Assembly (NCBI GenBank): GCA_025925615.1
Contig: JAICLN010000087.1
Span: forward strand, 1-11,655
From: Actinomycetospora sp.
Lineage (GTDB): Bacteria; Actinomycetota; Actinomycetes; Mycobacteriales; Pseudonocardiaceae
Reading direction: 5' to 3'
Length of the DNA: 11,655 bases
Program-made: the position numbers and the translations under genes
In this document: one piece after another, positions 1-6,148 of the stretch
Layout: each line of letters begins with the position of its first letter
How positions within the stretch are numbered: position 1 is the stretch's first letter
Notes under the pieces: generated by a model
Told to the model about the DNA's origin: nothing
What the model saw: only the letters and a program-made list of their open reading frames with translations
Database searches by the model: none

Positions 1-175
1 AGTTACCCGCAGGTTGCGTGGGACACGCGCCGTGTTGGGCGTGATCCGGACCTCGCGTTCGAGCGAGGGGCCGACGGGTAGCCACATCGATACTGCCGAC
101 CACGACGGTCGGCGTTCCCGACCCGTCCCCGCCGAGGAGACACCGTTGCTCGACCTGACCGCGCCCGAGAGTCCC

Positions 176-1159
176 GTGACCACCGTTGCCCTCCCGCACG
201 CCCGCGGGCCGGTCTCCGAGGCCGTGCTGTCGGTCTTCGCCGGGCGTCGTGAGACGAGCGACCTGCCGCACCCGTCGTCGGGGATCGATCCCTACGGTGA
301 CGACCTGCAGCTCGCGCTGTACCTCTGCTACGAGCTGCACTACCGCGGGTTCCCGGGCGTCGACCCGGAGCTGGAGTGGGACCCCGACCTGCTCGCGCTG
401 CGCCGGTCGCTGGAGCAGCCGTTCCTCGCTGCGCTGCAGGCCGAGGTCTCCGGTGGCGACGACGTCGAGGGTGCGGTCGATGCGCTGCTCGTGGAGCCGG
501 TGGAGGGGACCGGGCCGTCCTGGAAGCTGGCCGCCGACGGCGAGCTGTGGCAGCTGCGCGAGTACGTCGCGCACCGGTCGATCTACCACCTCAAGGAGGC
601 CGACCCGCAGGCCTGGGTGATCCCGCGGCTCGACGGACAGGCCAAGGCGTCGCTGGTGACGGTGGAGCACGACGAGTTCGGGGCCGGCCACGCCGACCGG
701 GTCCACTCGACGATCTTCGCCGGGATGATGGACGAGCTCGGCCTCGACTCCGCCTACCACGCCTACCTTGACGTGGCGCCCGCGTTGACGCTGGGGACGG
801 TGAACGTGATGTCGCTGTTCGGGCTGCACCGGCGGTGGCGGGGTGCGTCGGTCGGGCAGTTCGCGCTGGTCGAGGTGACGTCGTCGCCGGGGTCGGCGCG
901 GCTGGTCAAGGCGATGAAGCGGCTCGGGACCTCGGAGGCGGCGCAGGCCTTCTACGAGGAGCACATCGAGGCCGACGCGGTGCACGAGCAGCTGGTGCGG
1001 CGGGGGCTGCTGGCGGACCTTCTTGCGCGGGAGCCCGCGTTGGCGGCGGACATCGTGTTCGGCATCCAGGCATCCACCCTGCTCGAGGACCGGCTGGCGG
1101 ATCACCTCGTTCGGTCCTGGGACTCCGGCTCGTCGTCGTTGTTGCGGGCCGCGGTCTGA
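176..1159 (+). CDS. Iron-containing redox enzyme family protein (heme-oxygenase-like fold)
   Basis: A 327-residue protein resembling the iron-containing redox enzyme family (heme-oxygenase/TenA-like helical fold, putative non-heme iron oxidase). The substrate cannot be told from sequence. Likely metal-ligand clusters are YELHYRGF (about residues 52-59, E53 and H55), EHDEFGAGHADRVH (164-177) and FYEEHIEADAVHEQL (259-273); these acid/His pairs on helices are typical of the fold, but I cannot assign exact ligands. Length is normal for the family. I chose the GTG at 176 because MTTVALPHARGP looks like the family's usual N-terminus. A TTG at 146, preceded by GAGGAG (134-139), is a credible alternative adding ten residues; the reading frame open further upstream looks non-coding. 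It is cytoplasmic, with no signal peptide. Its last 58 bases overlap the oppositely oriented CDGSH gene, a family often found beside this one. Confidence 0.85.
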   Translation: MTTVALPHARGPVSEAVLSVFAGRRETSDLPHPSSGIDPYGDDLQLALYLCYELHYRGFPGVDPELEWDPDLLALRRSLEQPFLAALQAEVSGGDDVEGAVDALLVEPVEGTGPSWKLAADGELWQLREYVAHRSIYHLKEADPQAWVIPRLDGQAKASLVTVEHDEFGAGHADRVHSTIFAGMMDELGLDSAYHAYLDVAPALTLGTVNVMSLFGLHRRWRGASVGQFALVEVTSSPGSARLVKAMKRLGTSEAAQAFYEEHIEADAVHEQLVRRGLLADLLAREPALAADIVFGIQASTLLEDRLADHLVRSWDSGSSSLLRAAV

Positions 1160-1362
1160 CGGACCTTGCGCCGGTGGCTGGTGTCGCAGAAGGGGTAGCG
1201 CTTGCTGCGGCGGCAGGCGCAGACGGCGACGACCGGTCGCTCGGAGCGAACGACGGTGCCGTCGGGGGTCTCCAGCTCGACCGGGCCCTCGACGAGGATC
1301 GGGCCGCCCTCGGTGATGGTCACGCGGGGGGCGCGGTCGGTGTCGGGGAGCTGCTGTGTCAT
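1102..1362 (-). CDS. CDGSH iron-sulfur domain protein
   Basis: An 86-residue protein with the CDGSH-type 2Fe-2S binding signature C-x-C-x2-S-x3-P-x-C-D-x2-H, seen as CACRRSKRYPFCDTSH near residues 47-62. Three Cys and one His would hold the cluster. The usual G-S of the CDGSH core is T-S here, a tolerated variation. The N-terminal half (VTITEGGPILVEGPVEL) is the beta-rich part seen in small actinobacterial members. The family carries redox-active clusters in electron transfer or cluster delivery; the specific role is unknown. The ATG start has no clear Shine-Dalgarno sequence. The C-terminal tail (about the last 20 residues, charged, ending DDEPESQDRTR) is encoded opposite the 3' end of the redox enzyme gene. 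A partnership between the two iron proteins is plausible, but here they face each other rather than sharing a transcript. Confidence 0.88.
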   Translation of the reverse strand: MTQQLPDTDRAPRVTITEGGPILVEGPVELETPDGTVVRSERPVVAVCACRRSKRYPFCDTSHRRKVRQTAARNNDDEPESQDRTR

Positions 1363-1430
1363 GGGCCAGGACTACCCGGGCCGGGCCGAGGTCACGGGTG
1401 GCCTACGTCCCGGCGCCGACCGAGGTGCTG

Positions 1431-1455
1431 CGACCGCGTCACCGTGACGCGGTCG
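1431..1455. repeat. Perfect 25-bp palindrome (12-bp arms, 1-nt centre)
   Basis: The arms CGACCGCGTCAC (1431-1442) and GTGACGCGGTCG (1444-1455) are perfect reverse complements around a single C. It lies 69 bases upstream of the CDGSH start codon in a gene-free stretch. The short odd spacing looks more like a dimeric-repressor operator than a terminator. As RNA it could still fold to a stem of about 10 bp with a small loop. There is no T-run on either side. Function is not established. Confidence 0.6.
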
Positions 1456-1621
1456 GGCGGAGGCGGTGTGGCGGCGGCCCATCCGCGCGCTGCACTCGGC
1501 GAGGACTCCGACCACGATCACGACCTGGGCGGCGACACGCCCAAGCAACGCCAGGACGCGCCGCCGAAGTCGTGATCTTGGACCGGCGCGCCCACGAGCA
1601 AGGACGGTCGGAGCGTCGACA

Positions 1622-1654
1622 CCCCGCGGACCGGTGCGATGAGGGTCCGCGGGG
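1622..1654 (-). terminator. Hairpin downstream of SnoaL-like gene, possible terminator
   Basis: An 11-bp perfect stem (CCCCGCGGACC at 1622-1632 with GGTCCGCGGGG at 1644-1654) closes an 11-nt loop. It begins 44 bases past the stop codon of the minus-strand SnoaL-like gene, where a terminator would be expected. There is no U-tract, which is common for actinobacterial hairpin terminators but leaves the call tentative. Confidence 0.45.
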
Positions 1655-1698
1655 CTCACACGTGGCGGTTCTGGTGGGACCGAGATTCCGGGCCGGGC

Positions 1699-2115
1699 TC
1701 AGCCGAGGGCGGGGAGGACGCCCGCGCCCTGCAACCACCCGAGCCAGTCGCCGAAGTGCCAGACCTCGACGGGGCGGCCGTCGCGCCAGTGGATGACGTG
1801 CGTGCCGGTCGCCTGGGTGCGCTGACCGGTCGGCTCGGCGGGGATGACCCCGCCCTGACCGGAGAACGTCCCCGTGCAGCTCCACCGGTGAGCGCTGCGG
1901 TCCCCGTCGACGAGGTCCTCCTCGACCGTGACCGAGAACTGCGGGAACGACTGGTGGAAGCCGGCCATGAACTGCTTCAGCCCGTCCCGGTCCATGTCCG
2001 GGAATCCGGCGAGGTGGTAGACGACGTCGGGTGGGACGAGATCGTCCACCCCGTCGACCTGGCCGTTCTCCCACGGCTCCGCGAGCTGCCTCATCACCTT
2101 CGCCGGGTCCGACAT
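1699..2115 (-). CDS. SnoaL-like / ester cyclase family protein
   Basis: A 138-residue protein of the NTF2-like alpha+beta barrel superfamily, closest by eye to SnoaL-like polyketide cyclase/ester cyclase proteins. Supporting features are the N-terminal helix with VMRQLAEPWENGQVDGVDDLVPPDVVYHL, the middle segment GLKQFMAGFHQSFPQFSVTVEEDLVDGD (about 45-72), the strand RWSCTGTF (77-84) and the closing HWRDGRPVEVWHFGDWLGWLQGAGVLP (109-135). Members include true cyclases and many proteins of unknown substrate; no polyketide genes are nearby, so a biosynthetic role is not supported. The ATG start is fixed by a strong Shine-Dalgarno GAGGAGG (2121-2127) five bases upstream. A longer frame continuing upstream is an artefact. 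It appears to be a single-gene transcript, separated by 266 bases from the ABC exporter genes on the same strand. Confidence 0.85.
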   Translation of the reverse strand: MSDPAKVMRQLAEPWENGQVDGVDDLVPPDVVYHLAGFPDMDRDGLKQFMAGFHQSFPQFSVTVEEDLVDGDRSAHRWSCTGTFSGQGGVIPAEPTGQRTQATGTHVIHWRDGRPVEVWHFGDWLGWLQGAGVLPALG

Positions 2116-2187
2116 CCTGTCCTCCTCGATGTTTGGGTGACCGAGGGTGAGGGCGGACGGGGAATGGTCACAACTGCAGCCACCCGA

Positions 2188-2220
2188 GAAGCCTAAGATC
2201 TCGCCTAGCCTTTTAACGCT
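2188..2220 (-). promoter_or_regulatory. AT-richer segment, possible promoter of SnoaL-like gene
   Basis: The 30-odd bases around 2188-2220 are clearly AT-richer than their surroundings. Read on the minus strand they contain GTTAAA, a 16-base spacer and TAGGCT (a TANNNT-type -10). This would place a start site roughly 65-70 bases upstream of the SnoaL-like ATG. The -35 match is poor, so this is only a candidate. Confidence 0.25.
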
Positions 2221-2261
2221 CCGTGTCTGGGCCCTCGCTCCGTGGTCGCGACGACGACCAA

Positions 2262-2322
2262 GATCACCGAGATGACGAGCTCGTGGCCGGTGAGGCCTCG
2301 AGAGCTCGTCGTCTTGGTGATC
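2262..2322. repeat. 21-bp imperfect inverted repeat with 19-nt spacer
   Basis: Arm 2262-2282 (starting GATCACCGAGATGACGAGC) pairs with arm 2302-2322 (GAGCTCGTCGTCTTGGTGAT plus C) at 19 of 21 positions. The two exceptions (2269/2315 and 2273/2311) are G-T in the plus-strand reading, so a plus-strand RNA would form an unbroken 21-bp stem with two G-U wobbles, while a minus-strand RNA would have two C-A mismatches. It starts 60 bases beyond the stop of the permease gene and could end that operon. The wobble asymmetry, however, points to the opposite strand or to a dispersed extragenic repeat. Confidence 0.6.
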
Positions 2323-2381
2323 ATGGCGGGCTCGGCGGGGTGGCGTCGGCCGGACGATCGTCCACGCCGCCGAGGTCTGAG

Positions 2382-3194
2382 TCAGCGGCTCGCCGCGCGC
2401 CGGTACTGGGCGGCCGCGAGCGGGGCGAACACGGCCACGACGGCGACCGACCAGAGCAGCGTGTAGACCTGTGCGTGCTCCAGGGACCAGGCGGTCGAGA
2501 CGGCGGCCACCGGGTTCGGGGGTGGGTTGCCGAACAGCTCGCGGGCGGCCTGGGTGACCGAGGAGACCGGGTTCCACTCGGCGAACACCCGGAGCGGGCC
2601 GGGCAGCGTGTCGAGCGGGACGAAGGTGTTCGCCACGAACGTCAGCGGGAAGATCACGATGAACGAGGCGTTGTTGATCACTTCGGGGCTCGGGATGAGC
2701 AGGCCGAGCCAAGCCATGATCCACGAGATCGCGTAGGCGAAGATCAGCAGCAGGGCGAAGCCCCAGAGCGCTTCGAGCGGCCCGGTGTGGATGCGCCAGC
2801 CGACGATCAGCCCGGTGATCGACATGACGATCAGGACGATCACGTTGTTCACGACGTCCGACAGCGTCCGCCCGGTCAGCACGGCCGACGGCGCCATCGG
2901 CAGGGAGCGGAAGCGGTCGACGATGCCCTTCTTGACGTCGTCGGCGAGCCCGGCCCCGGTGTTCGTCGCCCCGAAGACGACGGTCTGCGCGAAGATCCCG
3001 GCGATCAGGAACTCGCGGTAGGCCGCACCGCCGCCGCTGGGGTCGATCGCGCCGCCGAACACGTACGCGAAGAGCAGCACGAACATGATCGGCGAGAGCG
3101 TCGTGAAGACCAGCAGGTCGGGCACGCGCTTGATCTTGATGAGGTTGCGCTTGGCGACGACGGCCGCGTCGGTCACCACGTCGATGGTGGTCAC
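2382..3194 (-). CDS. ABC-2 type permease, DrrB-like exporter subunit
   Basis: A 270-residue membrane protein of the ABC-2 (DrrB/daunorubicin-resistance) permease family, the transmembrane half of an exporter in the cytoplasmic membrane. About six hydrophobic segments are visible: roughly residues 30-48, 62-78, 113-133, 142-166, 176-192 and the C-terminal 240-260. The ABC-2 core is recognisable in DDVKKGIVDRFRSLPM (85-100), the coupling region that contacts the ATPase, and in the segment around SPEVINNASFIVIFPL (169-184) followed by FVANTFVP. The GTG start at 3194 overlaps the stop of the ATPase gene in a GTGA tetranucleotide, so the two are translationally coupled, as in drrAB. Exported substrates in this family range from antibiotics to lipids; the sequence does not say which. 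No biosynthetic cluster is adjacent. Confidence 0.92.
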   Translation of the reverse strand: MTTIDVVTDAAVVAKRNLIKIKRVPDLLVFTTLSPIMFVLLFAYVFGGAIDPSGGGAAYREFLIAGIFAQTVVFGATNTGAGLADDVKKGIVDRFRSLPMAPSAVLTGRTLSDVVNNVIVLIVMSITGLIVGWRIHTGPLEALWGFALLLIFAYAISWIMAWLGLLIPSPEVINNASFIVIFPLTFVANTFVPLDTLPGPLRVFAEWNPVSSVTQAARELFGNPPPNPVAAVSTAWSLEHAQVYTLLWSVAVVAVFAPLAAAQYRRAASR

Positions 3195-4165
3195 GCCGCG
3201 CCGGCCTCCCCGGTCTCGTCGTCCTCACCGGCGGTGCTGCCCGTGAGGGTCAGGAAGACGTCGTCGAGGGTCGGGCGGCGCACGCCCGCGTCGTCGACGT
3301 CCAGGCCGGCGACCTCGAGCTGGTCGAGCGCCTGCCGCAGGGCCTTCACCCCACCGGTCACGGGCATCGTCAGGGACCTGCGGTGCTCGTCGGTGACCGG
3401 CGGCGCGACGCCGAGCGGGGTGACGACCCCGACCGCCTCCTCGAGCCGGTCGGCGTCGCTGACGGTGAGCTCGAGGCGCTCGCCGCCGATCTGGGCCTTG
3501 AGCTGGTCAGCGGTGCCGCGCGCGATGGCGCGGCCGTGGTCGATGACGACGATGTCGTCGGCGAGGACGTCGGCCTCCTCGAGGTACTGGGTGGTGAGCA
3601 GGAGCGTGGTGCCGTCGGCCACGAGCCGTTGGATCACGCCCCACATCTCGGTGCGGCTGCGCGGATCGAGCCCCGTGGTGGGCTCGTCGAGGAACAGCAC
3701 CGGGGGAGCGGCGACGAGGGCGCCGGCGAGGTCGAGACGGCGTCGCATCCCGCCGGAGTAGGTGCGGGTGGGCCGGTCACCCGCCTCGGTGAGGCTGAAC
3801 TGGGCGAGCAGCTCGCGGGCCCGCTCCCGGCTGCGGCGGCGGCCGAGGTGGTAGAGGCGGCCGATCATGTCGAGGTTCTCGAACCCGGTGAGGTACTCGT
3901 CGACCGCGGCGTACTGCCCGGAGAGGCCGAGACGCTTCCTCACCTCCCGCGGCTTCGCCAGGACGTCGACGCCGTCGATGCTCGCGCTGCCCGCGTCGGG
4001 CTGGAGCAGCGTGGTGAGGATCCGCACGATGGTCGTCTTCCCCGCCCCGTTCGGGCCGAGCAGCCCGAGCACGGTGCCGCGTGGGACCTGCAGATCGACC
4101 CCGTCGAGAGCGGTGACGTCGCCGTAGCGCTTGACCAGCCCGGCGACCTCGATCGCCACGTCCAT
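3191..4165 (-). CDS. ABC transporter ATP-binding protein, DrrA-like
   Basis: A 324-residue nucleotide-binding subunit that powers the downstream permease by ATP hydrolysis at the inner face of the membrane. Motifs in order: Walker A GPNGAGKT (37-44), Q-loop Q84, ABC signature YSGGM (136-140), Walker B LFLDEP (157-162), D-loop GLDPRS (165-170). The switch position carries Gln (LTTQYLEEAD, Q193) in place of the usual His, as is normal for the DrrA group. A C-terminal regulatory domain follows, ending in the DrrA-type motif PTLDDVFLTLTG (298-309). The last 15 residues are acidic and low in complexity. The start is the ATG at 4165, with GGAG (4171-4174) six bases upstream; the same frame stays open much further upstream, but that part runs through the divergent gene and is not coding. 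It is transcribed with the permease and divergently from the secreted-protein gene. Confidence 0.94.
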   Translation of the reverse strand: MDVAIEVAGLVKRYGDVTALDGVDLQVPRGTVLGLLGPNGAGKTTIVRILTTLLQPDAGSASIDGVDVLAKPREVRKRLGLSGQYAAVDEYLTGFENLDMIGRLYHLGRRRSRERARELLAQFSLTEAGDRPTRTYSGGMRRRLDLAGALVAAPPVLFLDEPTTGLDPRSRTEMWGVIQRLVADGTTLLLTTQYLEEADVLADDIVVIDHGRAIARGTADQLKAQIGGERLELTVSDADRLEEAVGVVTPLGVAPPVTDEHRRSLTMPVTGGVKALRQALDQLEVAGLDVDDAGVRRPTLDDVFLTLTGSTAGEDDETGEAGAA

Positions 4166-4290
4166 GCCTGCTCCAAGCGCTCGTGCGGTGGGACGGCCGC
4201 GAGGGTACTGACGGGGTCCGACAACGTCCTGTGATTTGTCCGGTTCGGGGACCTCGGCGCCTCGGGCCGTACCGCGCCGACCAGCGGCTC

Positions 4291-4305
4291 GTTGCTCGGA
4301 GCAAC
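4291..4305. promoter_or_regulatory. 15-bp palindrome in divergent intergenic region
   Basis: GTTGCTC G GAGCAAC is a perfect 7-bp inverted repeat with one central base. It sits between the divergent ABC exporter operon and the secreted-protein gene, 62 bases upstream of the latter's ATG. Its size and position suit a repressor operator, but no regulator gene lies next to it and I could not test whether it recurs elsewhere. Confidence 0.35.
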
Positions 4306-4367
4306 CTGGGCGTCCGCCACACGTCGGACGACCGGACGAACAACGCGACGACGAACGTAGGTGTGCG

Positions 4368-4934
4368 ATGGGCCGAGGGCGGCGGACTGCCGTGAGGCGA
4401 GTGGCAGCGGTGGCGGCGGGGGTGGTGCTCGTCGGCCTCGTGGCGTCGGGCGTCGCGACCGCGCAGGTCCGGACCGAGACCCCCACGCCGCCGATCCCGC
4501 AGATCGTCCAGGGAGCGCTGGGCTCCGCCGCGGGATCCTCGTCGACCTCGAGCACGGACAGCCCCGCCCCGCCGGCGGACCTGCCGGAGGTGCTCCCCGC
4601 CATCCCGGGCTCGTCGACGAGCTCGACCTCGACGAGCTCCACGTCGACCAGCTCGACCTCGAGCACCACGTCGACCAGCTCGACCTCGAGCACCACGTCG
4701 ACCAGTAGCACCTCGAACGGGTCCAACGGCACCTACACGATCAGCTTCCCGCCGACCCTGCCCCCGATCCACCACGGCGACGACGGGCACCGCTTCTACG
4801 GCCGGTACTGGGACGCCTCGGCCAACTGCTGGCGCTACGCCTCGCCGGACTACGTCGCACCCGTCGTCGTCGCGACCCAGGTGGCGTCGGTGCCCAAGGG
4901 CGGCGTGAACACCGGGGACGGGTCCTTCCGGTAG
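4368..4934 (+). CDS. Secreted Ser/Thr-rich repeat protein of unknown function
   Basis: A 188-residue exported protein that I do not recognise. A typical Sec signal peptide has a basic N-region (MGRGRRTAVRR), a hydrophobic core (about 12-28) and a probable cleavage after ATA at residue 32. A short Pro-rich segment follows (TPTPPIPQIVQGALG), then a low-complexity linker of Ser and Thr (about residues 80-124) built from STSSTTSTS-like units; two of these are encoded by exact 27-bp tandem copies. The C-terminal part has a small aromatic block, HRFYGRYWDASANCWRYASPDY (given here in part: YGRYWDASANCW), with a single Cys. The protein ends with VASVPKGGVNTGDGSFR. That tail resembles a Pro-Lys-Gly...Thr-Gly motif, but no hydrophobic segment or basic anchor follows, so it is not a classical sortase signal. 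The ATG has only a weak ribosome binding site (GTAGGTG). Function, partners and cell-wall association are unknown. Confidence 0.75.
   Translation: MGRGRRTAVRRVAAVAAGVVLVGLVASGVATAQVRTETPTPPIPQIVQGALGSAAGSSSTSSTDSPAPPADLPEVLPAIPGSSTSSTSTSSTSTSSTSSTTSTSSTSSTTSTSSTSNGSNGTYTISFPPTLPPIHHGDDGHRFYGRYWDASANCWRYASPDYVAPVVVATQVASVPKGGVNTGDGSFR
4650..4703 (+). repeat. Two exact 27-bp tandem repeats in the Ser/Thr linker
   Basis: Units 4650-4676 and 4677-4703 are identical over 27 bases (each begins AGCTCGACCTCGAGCACC), and degenerate copies extend upstream to about 4614. The unit length is a multiple of three and adds nine residues (STSSTTSTS) per copy, so copy-number change would keep the frame. The array is also rich in small inverted repeats, such as the 14-bp palindrome GCTCGTCGACGAGC at 4609-4622. 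Confidence 0.85.
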
Positions 4935-4946
4935 CCGGCGCGACCT

Positions 4947-4981
4947 CCGGGAATCCGGGTCTCCGGGACCCGGATTCCCGG
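4947..4981 (+). terminator. Strong hairpin terminator after the secreted-protein gene
   Basis: A perfect 15-bp stem (CCGGGAATCCGGGTC at 4947-4961 with GACCCGGATTCCCGG at 4967-4981) closes a 5-nt loop. It begins 12 bases after the stop codon. There is no U-tract, but stem strength and position make termination likely. The next gene on the same strand starts 42 bases after the hairpin, so that gene needs its own promoter very close by or depends on readthrough. Confidence 0.75.
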
Positions 4982-5023
4982 CAGGGTCGACGAACCGAGG
5001 TCACGGAGCGCGACACTCACGGA

Positions 5024-5560
5024 ATGCTCCACCCCGACTCCGTCCCGCCTCTCGCCGCCGAGGACCACGTCTGCGCCGACTGCGTGATGGACTTCGGTCG
5101 GACGACGGTCGGCGACGTGCGCGAGATCGTCGCGGCGGTCCCGGGCCGGGCCCGCGATCTCACCGAGGCCCACGACGACGAGGCCTGGCGGGCACCGGGC
5201 CCCGACGGCGCCTGGTCCGCGGCCGAGTACCTCTGCCACGTCCGCGACGTCTACGCCGTCTTCACCATCCGGCTCCACCGGGCCCGCACCGAGGACGACC
5301 CGGCCCTCGAGCCGATGCTCAACGATCTCCGCGCGCGCCGCTTCGACTACGCCCACGCCGCGCTGGGCCCGGCGATCGATCAGCTCGGGGCCCACGTCGT
5401 GGGGTTCCTCGCGGAGCTCGACCGGGTTCCCGAAGATGCGTGGGCCCGGCCGGTCCACCGGTACCCGGAGGAGGGGCGCACGGTGCTGTGGCTCGCCCGC
5501 CAGGCCGCCCACGAGGGGCGCCACCACCTGCGCGACATCGCCGCGGCGCTCGGCGCCTGA
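5024..5560 (+). CDS. DinB family protein
   Basis: A 178-residue four-helix-bundle protein of the DinB/YfiT-like metal-dependent superfamily. The presumed metal-binding histidines are visible: H72 in WSAAEYLCHVRD (64-75), and H163 and H167 in HEGRHHLRDI (163-172). Spacing and the conserved Trp-Ser start of the second helix are typical. Members include thiol-dependent transferases (for example mycothiol- or bacillithiol-using enzymes) and many proteins of unknown reaction. An N-terminal extension with two Cys (HVCADC, 15-20) precedes the bundle and is not part of the usual domain. The ATG at 5024 lacks a well-placed Shine-Dalgarno; GGAG at 5005-5008 is too far. A later ATG at 5087 (MDFGRTTVGDV) fits the domain start and could be the true start. 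The gene ends five bases before the convergent MerR gene. Confidence 0.88.
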   Translation: MLHPDSVPPLAAEDHVCADCVMDFGRTTVGDVREIVAAVPGRARDLTEAHDDEAWRAPGPDGAWSAAEYLCHVRDVYAVFTIRLHRARTEDDPALEPMLNDLRARRFDYAHAALGPAIDQLGAHVVGFLAELDRVPEDAWARPVHRYPEEGRTVLWLARQAAHEGRHHLRDIAAALGA

Positions 5561-5565
5561 GCAGG

Positions 5566-5946
5566 TCAGGATTCGCGGGCCTCGTCGCGCTCCCGGCGCG
5601 CGGTGTCGCGCTCGTCGCGGGCCTCGTCGCGTTCCCGACGGGCCGCGTCGCGCTCGTCGGTGGCCTCGGCGTGCTGGGCGCGCTCCTGGTCGAGGTCGGC
5701 GCGCAGGTCGAGGATCTCGGCGGCGCTGGCGAGGGTGTGCCCCTGGTCGGCCAGCTCGCGGAGGGCGACGATGCGGTCGAGCTGGTTGCGCGAGTAGCGC
5801 CGGTGTCCGCCCTCGGAGCGGGCGGGCGTCAGGAGGCCGGCGGCGTCGAGGCTGCGCAGGAACGCCGGCGGGACGTCGAGGAACTCGGCCGCCTGGCCCA
5901 TGCCGTAGGTCGGGTGGTCGGGGTCGTCGAGGCGGTCCAGCGCCAT
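5566..5946 (-). CDS. MerR family transcriptional regulator beside Hsp20
   Basis: A 126-residue DNA-binding protein. Residues about 14-80 form a MerR winged helix-turn-helix: YGMGQAAEFLDVPPAFLRSLDAAGLL (14-39), the wing with ARSEGGHRRYS (42-52), then QLDRIVALRELADQGHTLASAAEIL. There is no effector domain or metal-binding Cys. Instead, a highly charged Arg/Glu/Asp/Ala coiled-coil tail (about 82-126) contains two 14-residue repeats of DERD(A/T)ARRERDEAR. This short architecture is that of HspR-like or single-domain MerR proteins. Lying 202 bases downstream of, and on the same strand as, an Hsp20 gene, it is a good candidate repressor or activator of that gene. The ATG at 5946 is supported by GGAGGAGAG (about 5951-5959); the frame upstream of it is not coding. 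Confidence 0.85.
   Translation of the reverse strand: MALDRLDDPDHPTYGMGQAAEFLDVPPAFLRSLDAAGLLTPARSEGGHRRYSRNQLDRIVALRELADQGHTLASAAEILDLRADLDQERAQHAEATDERDAARRERDEARDERDTARRERDEARES
5575..5658 (-). repeat. Two 42-bp tandem repeats encoding the MerR coiled-coil tail
   Basis: Codons for residues 97-110 and 111-124 of the MerR-type protein encode nearly identical 14-residue units (DERDAARRERDEAR and DERDTARRERDEAR), placed at 5617-5658 and 5575-5616. The unit gives a continuous charged helix. The 14-residue period is two heptads, which suits a coiled coil used for dimerisation. Confidence 0.75.
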
Positions 5947-6148
5947 GGTTCTCTCCTCCGACCGGGAACCCGACACACACGTCGGGCCGGACGGGGCAGG
6001 TCGTCGCGACCCCACCCCGCCCGGCGCTTGCGAGTGGTCTCAGCTCGGGCCTGCCCTGGTGGGCTCGACCCCGGTCATCGTGGTCGTCGTGTGGTGGACG
6101 GGGACATCACCTCCTGGCGGACTCGTGGTGCAGGACGTCGGGCCGGCC

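Larger units (their letters stand above)
1363..1698. other. Gene-free intergenic stretch
   Basis: This 336-base region lies between the CDGSH start and the stop of the SnoaL-like gene. Open frames crossing it on both strands are Arg/Pro/Gly-rich, start without a ribosome binding site and match no family I recognise, so I treat them as by-products of high GC. It holds the 25-bp palindrome at 1431-1455 and the hairpin at 1622-1654. The promoter of the CDGSH gene should lie here, but I see no clear -35/-10 pair. Confidence 0.6.

Noticed and set aside
1439..2074. A minus-strand Arg/Pro-rich frame across the gene-free stretch and the SnoaL-like gene
   Set aside because: It overlaps the SnoaL-like gene in another frame, lacks a ribosome binding site and has no recognisable domain.
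2223..3761. A 512-codon open frame on the plus strand opposite the ABC exporter operon
   Set aside because: It is antisense to two well-recognised genes, its protein is Arg/Asp/Gly/Ser-rich without a domain, and high GC makes such frames common.
4609..4660. Palindromes inside the Ser/Thr linker as terminator or recombination sites
   Set aside because: They follow from the repeated TCG/AGC and ACG/ACC codons for Ser and Thr, and lie inside a coding frame.
6000..6060. HAIR-like operator near CTTGCGAGTGGTCTCAGCTCG between the MerR and hsp20 genes
   Set aside because: It matches neither half of the CTTGAGT-N7-ACTCAAG consensus well enough.
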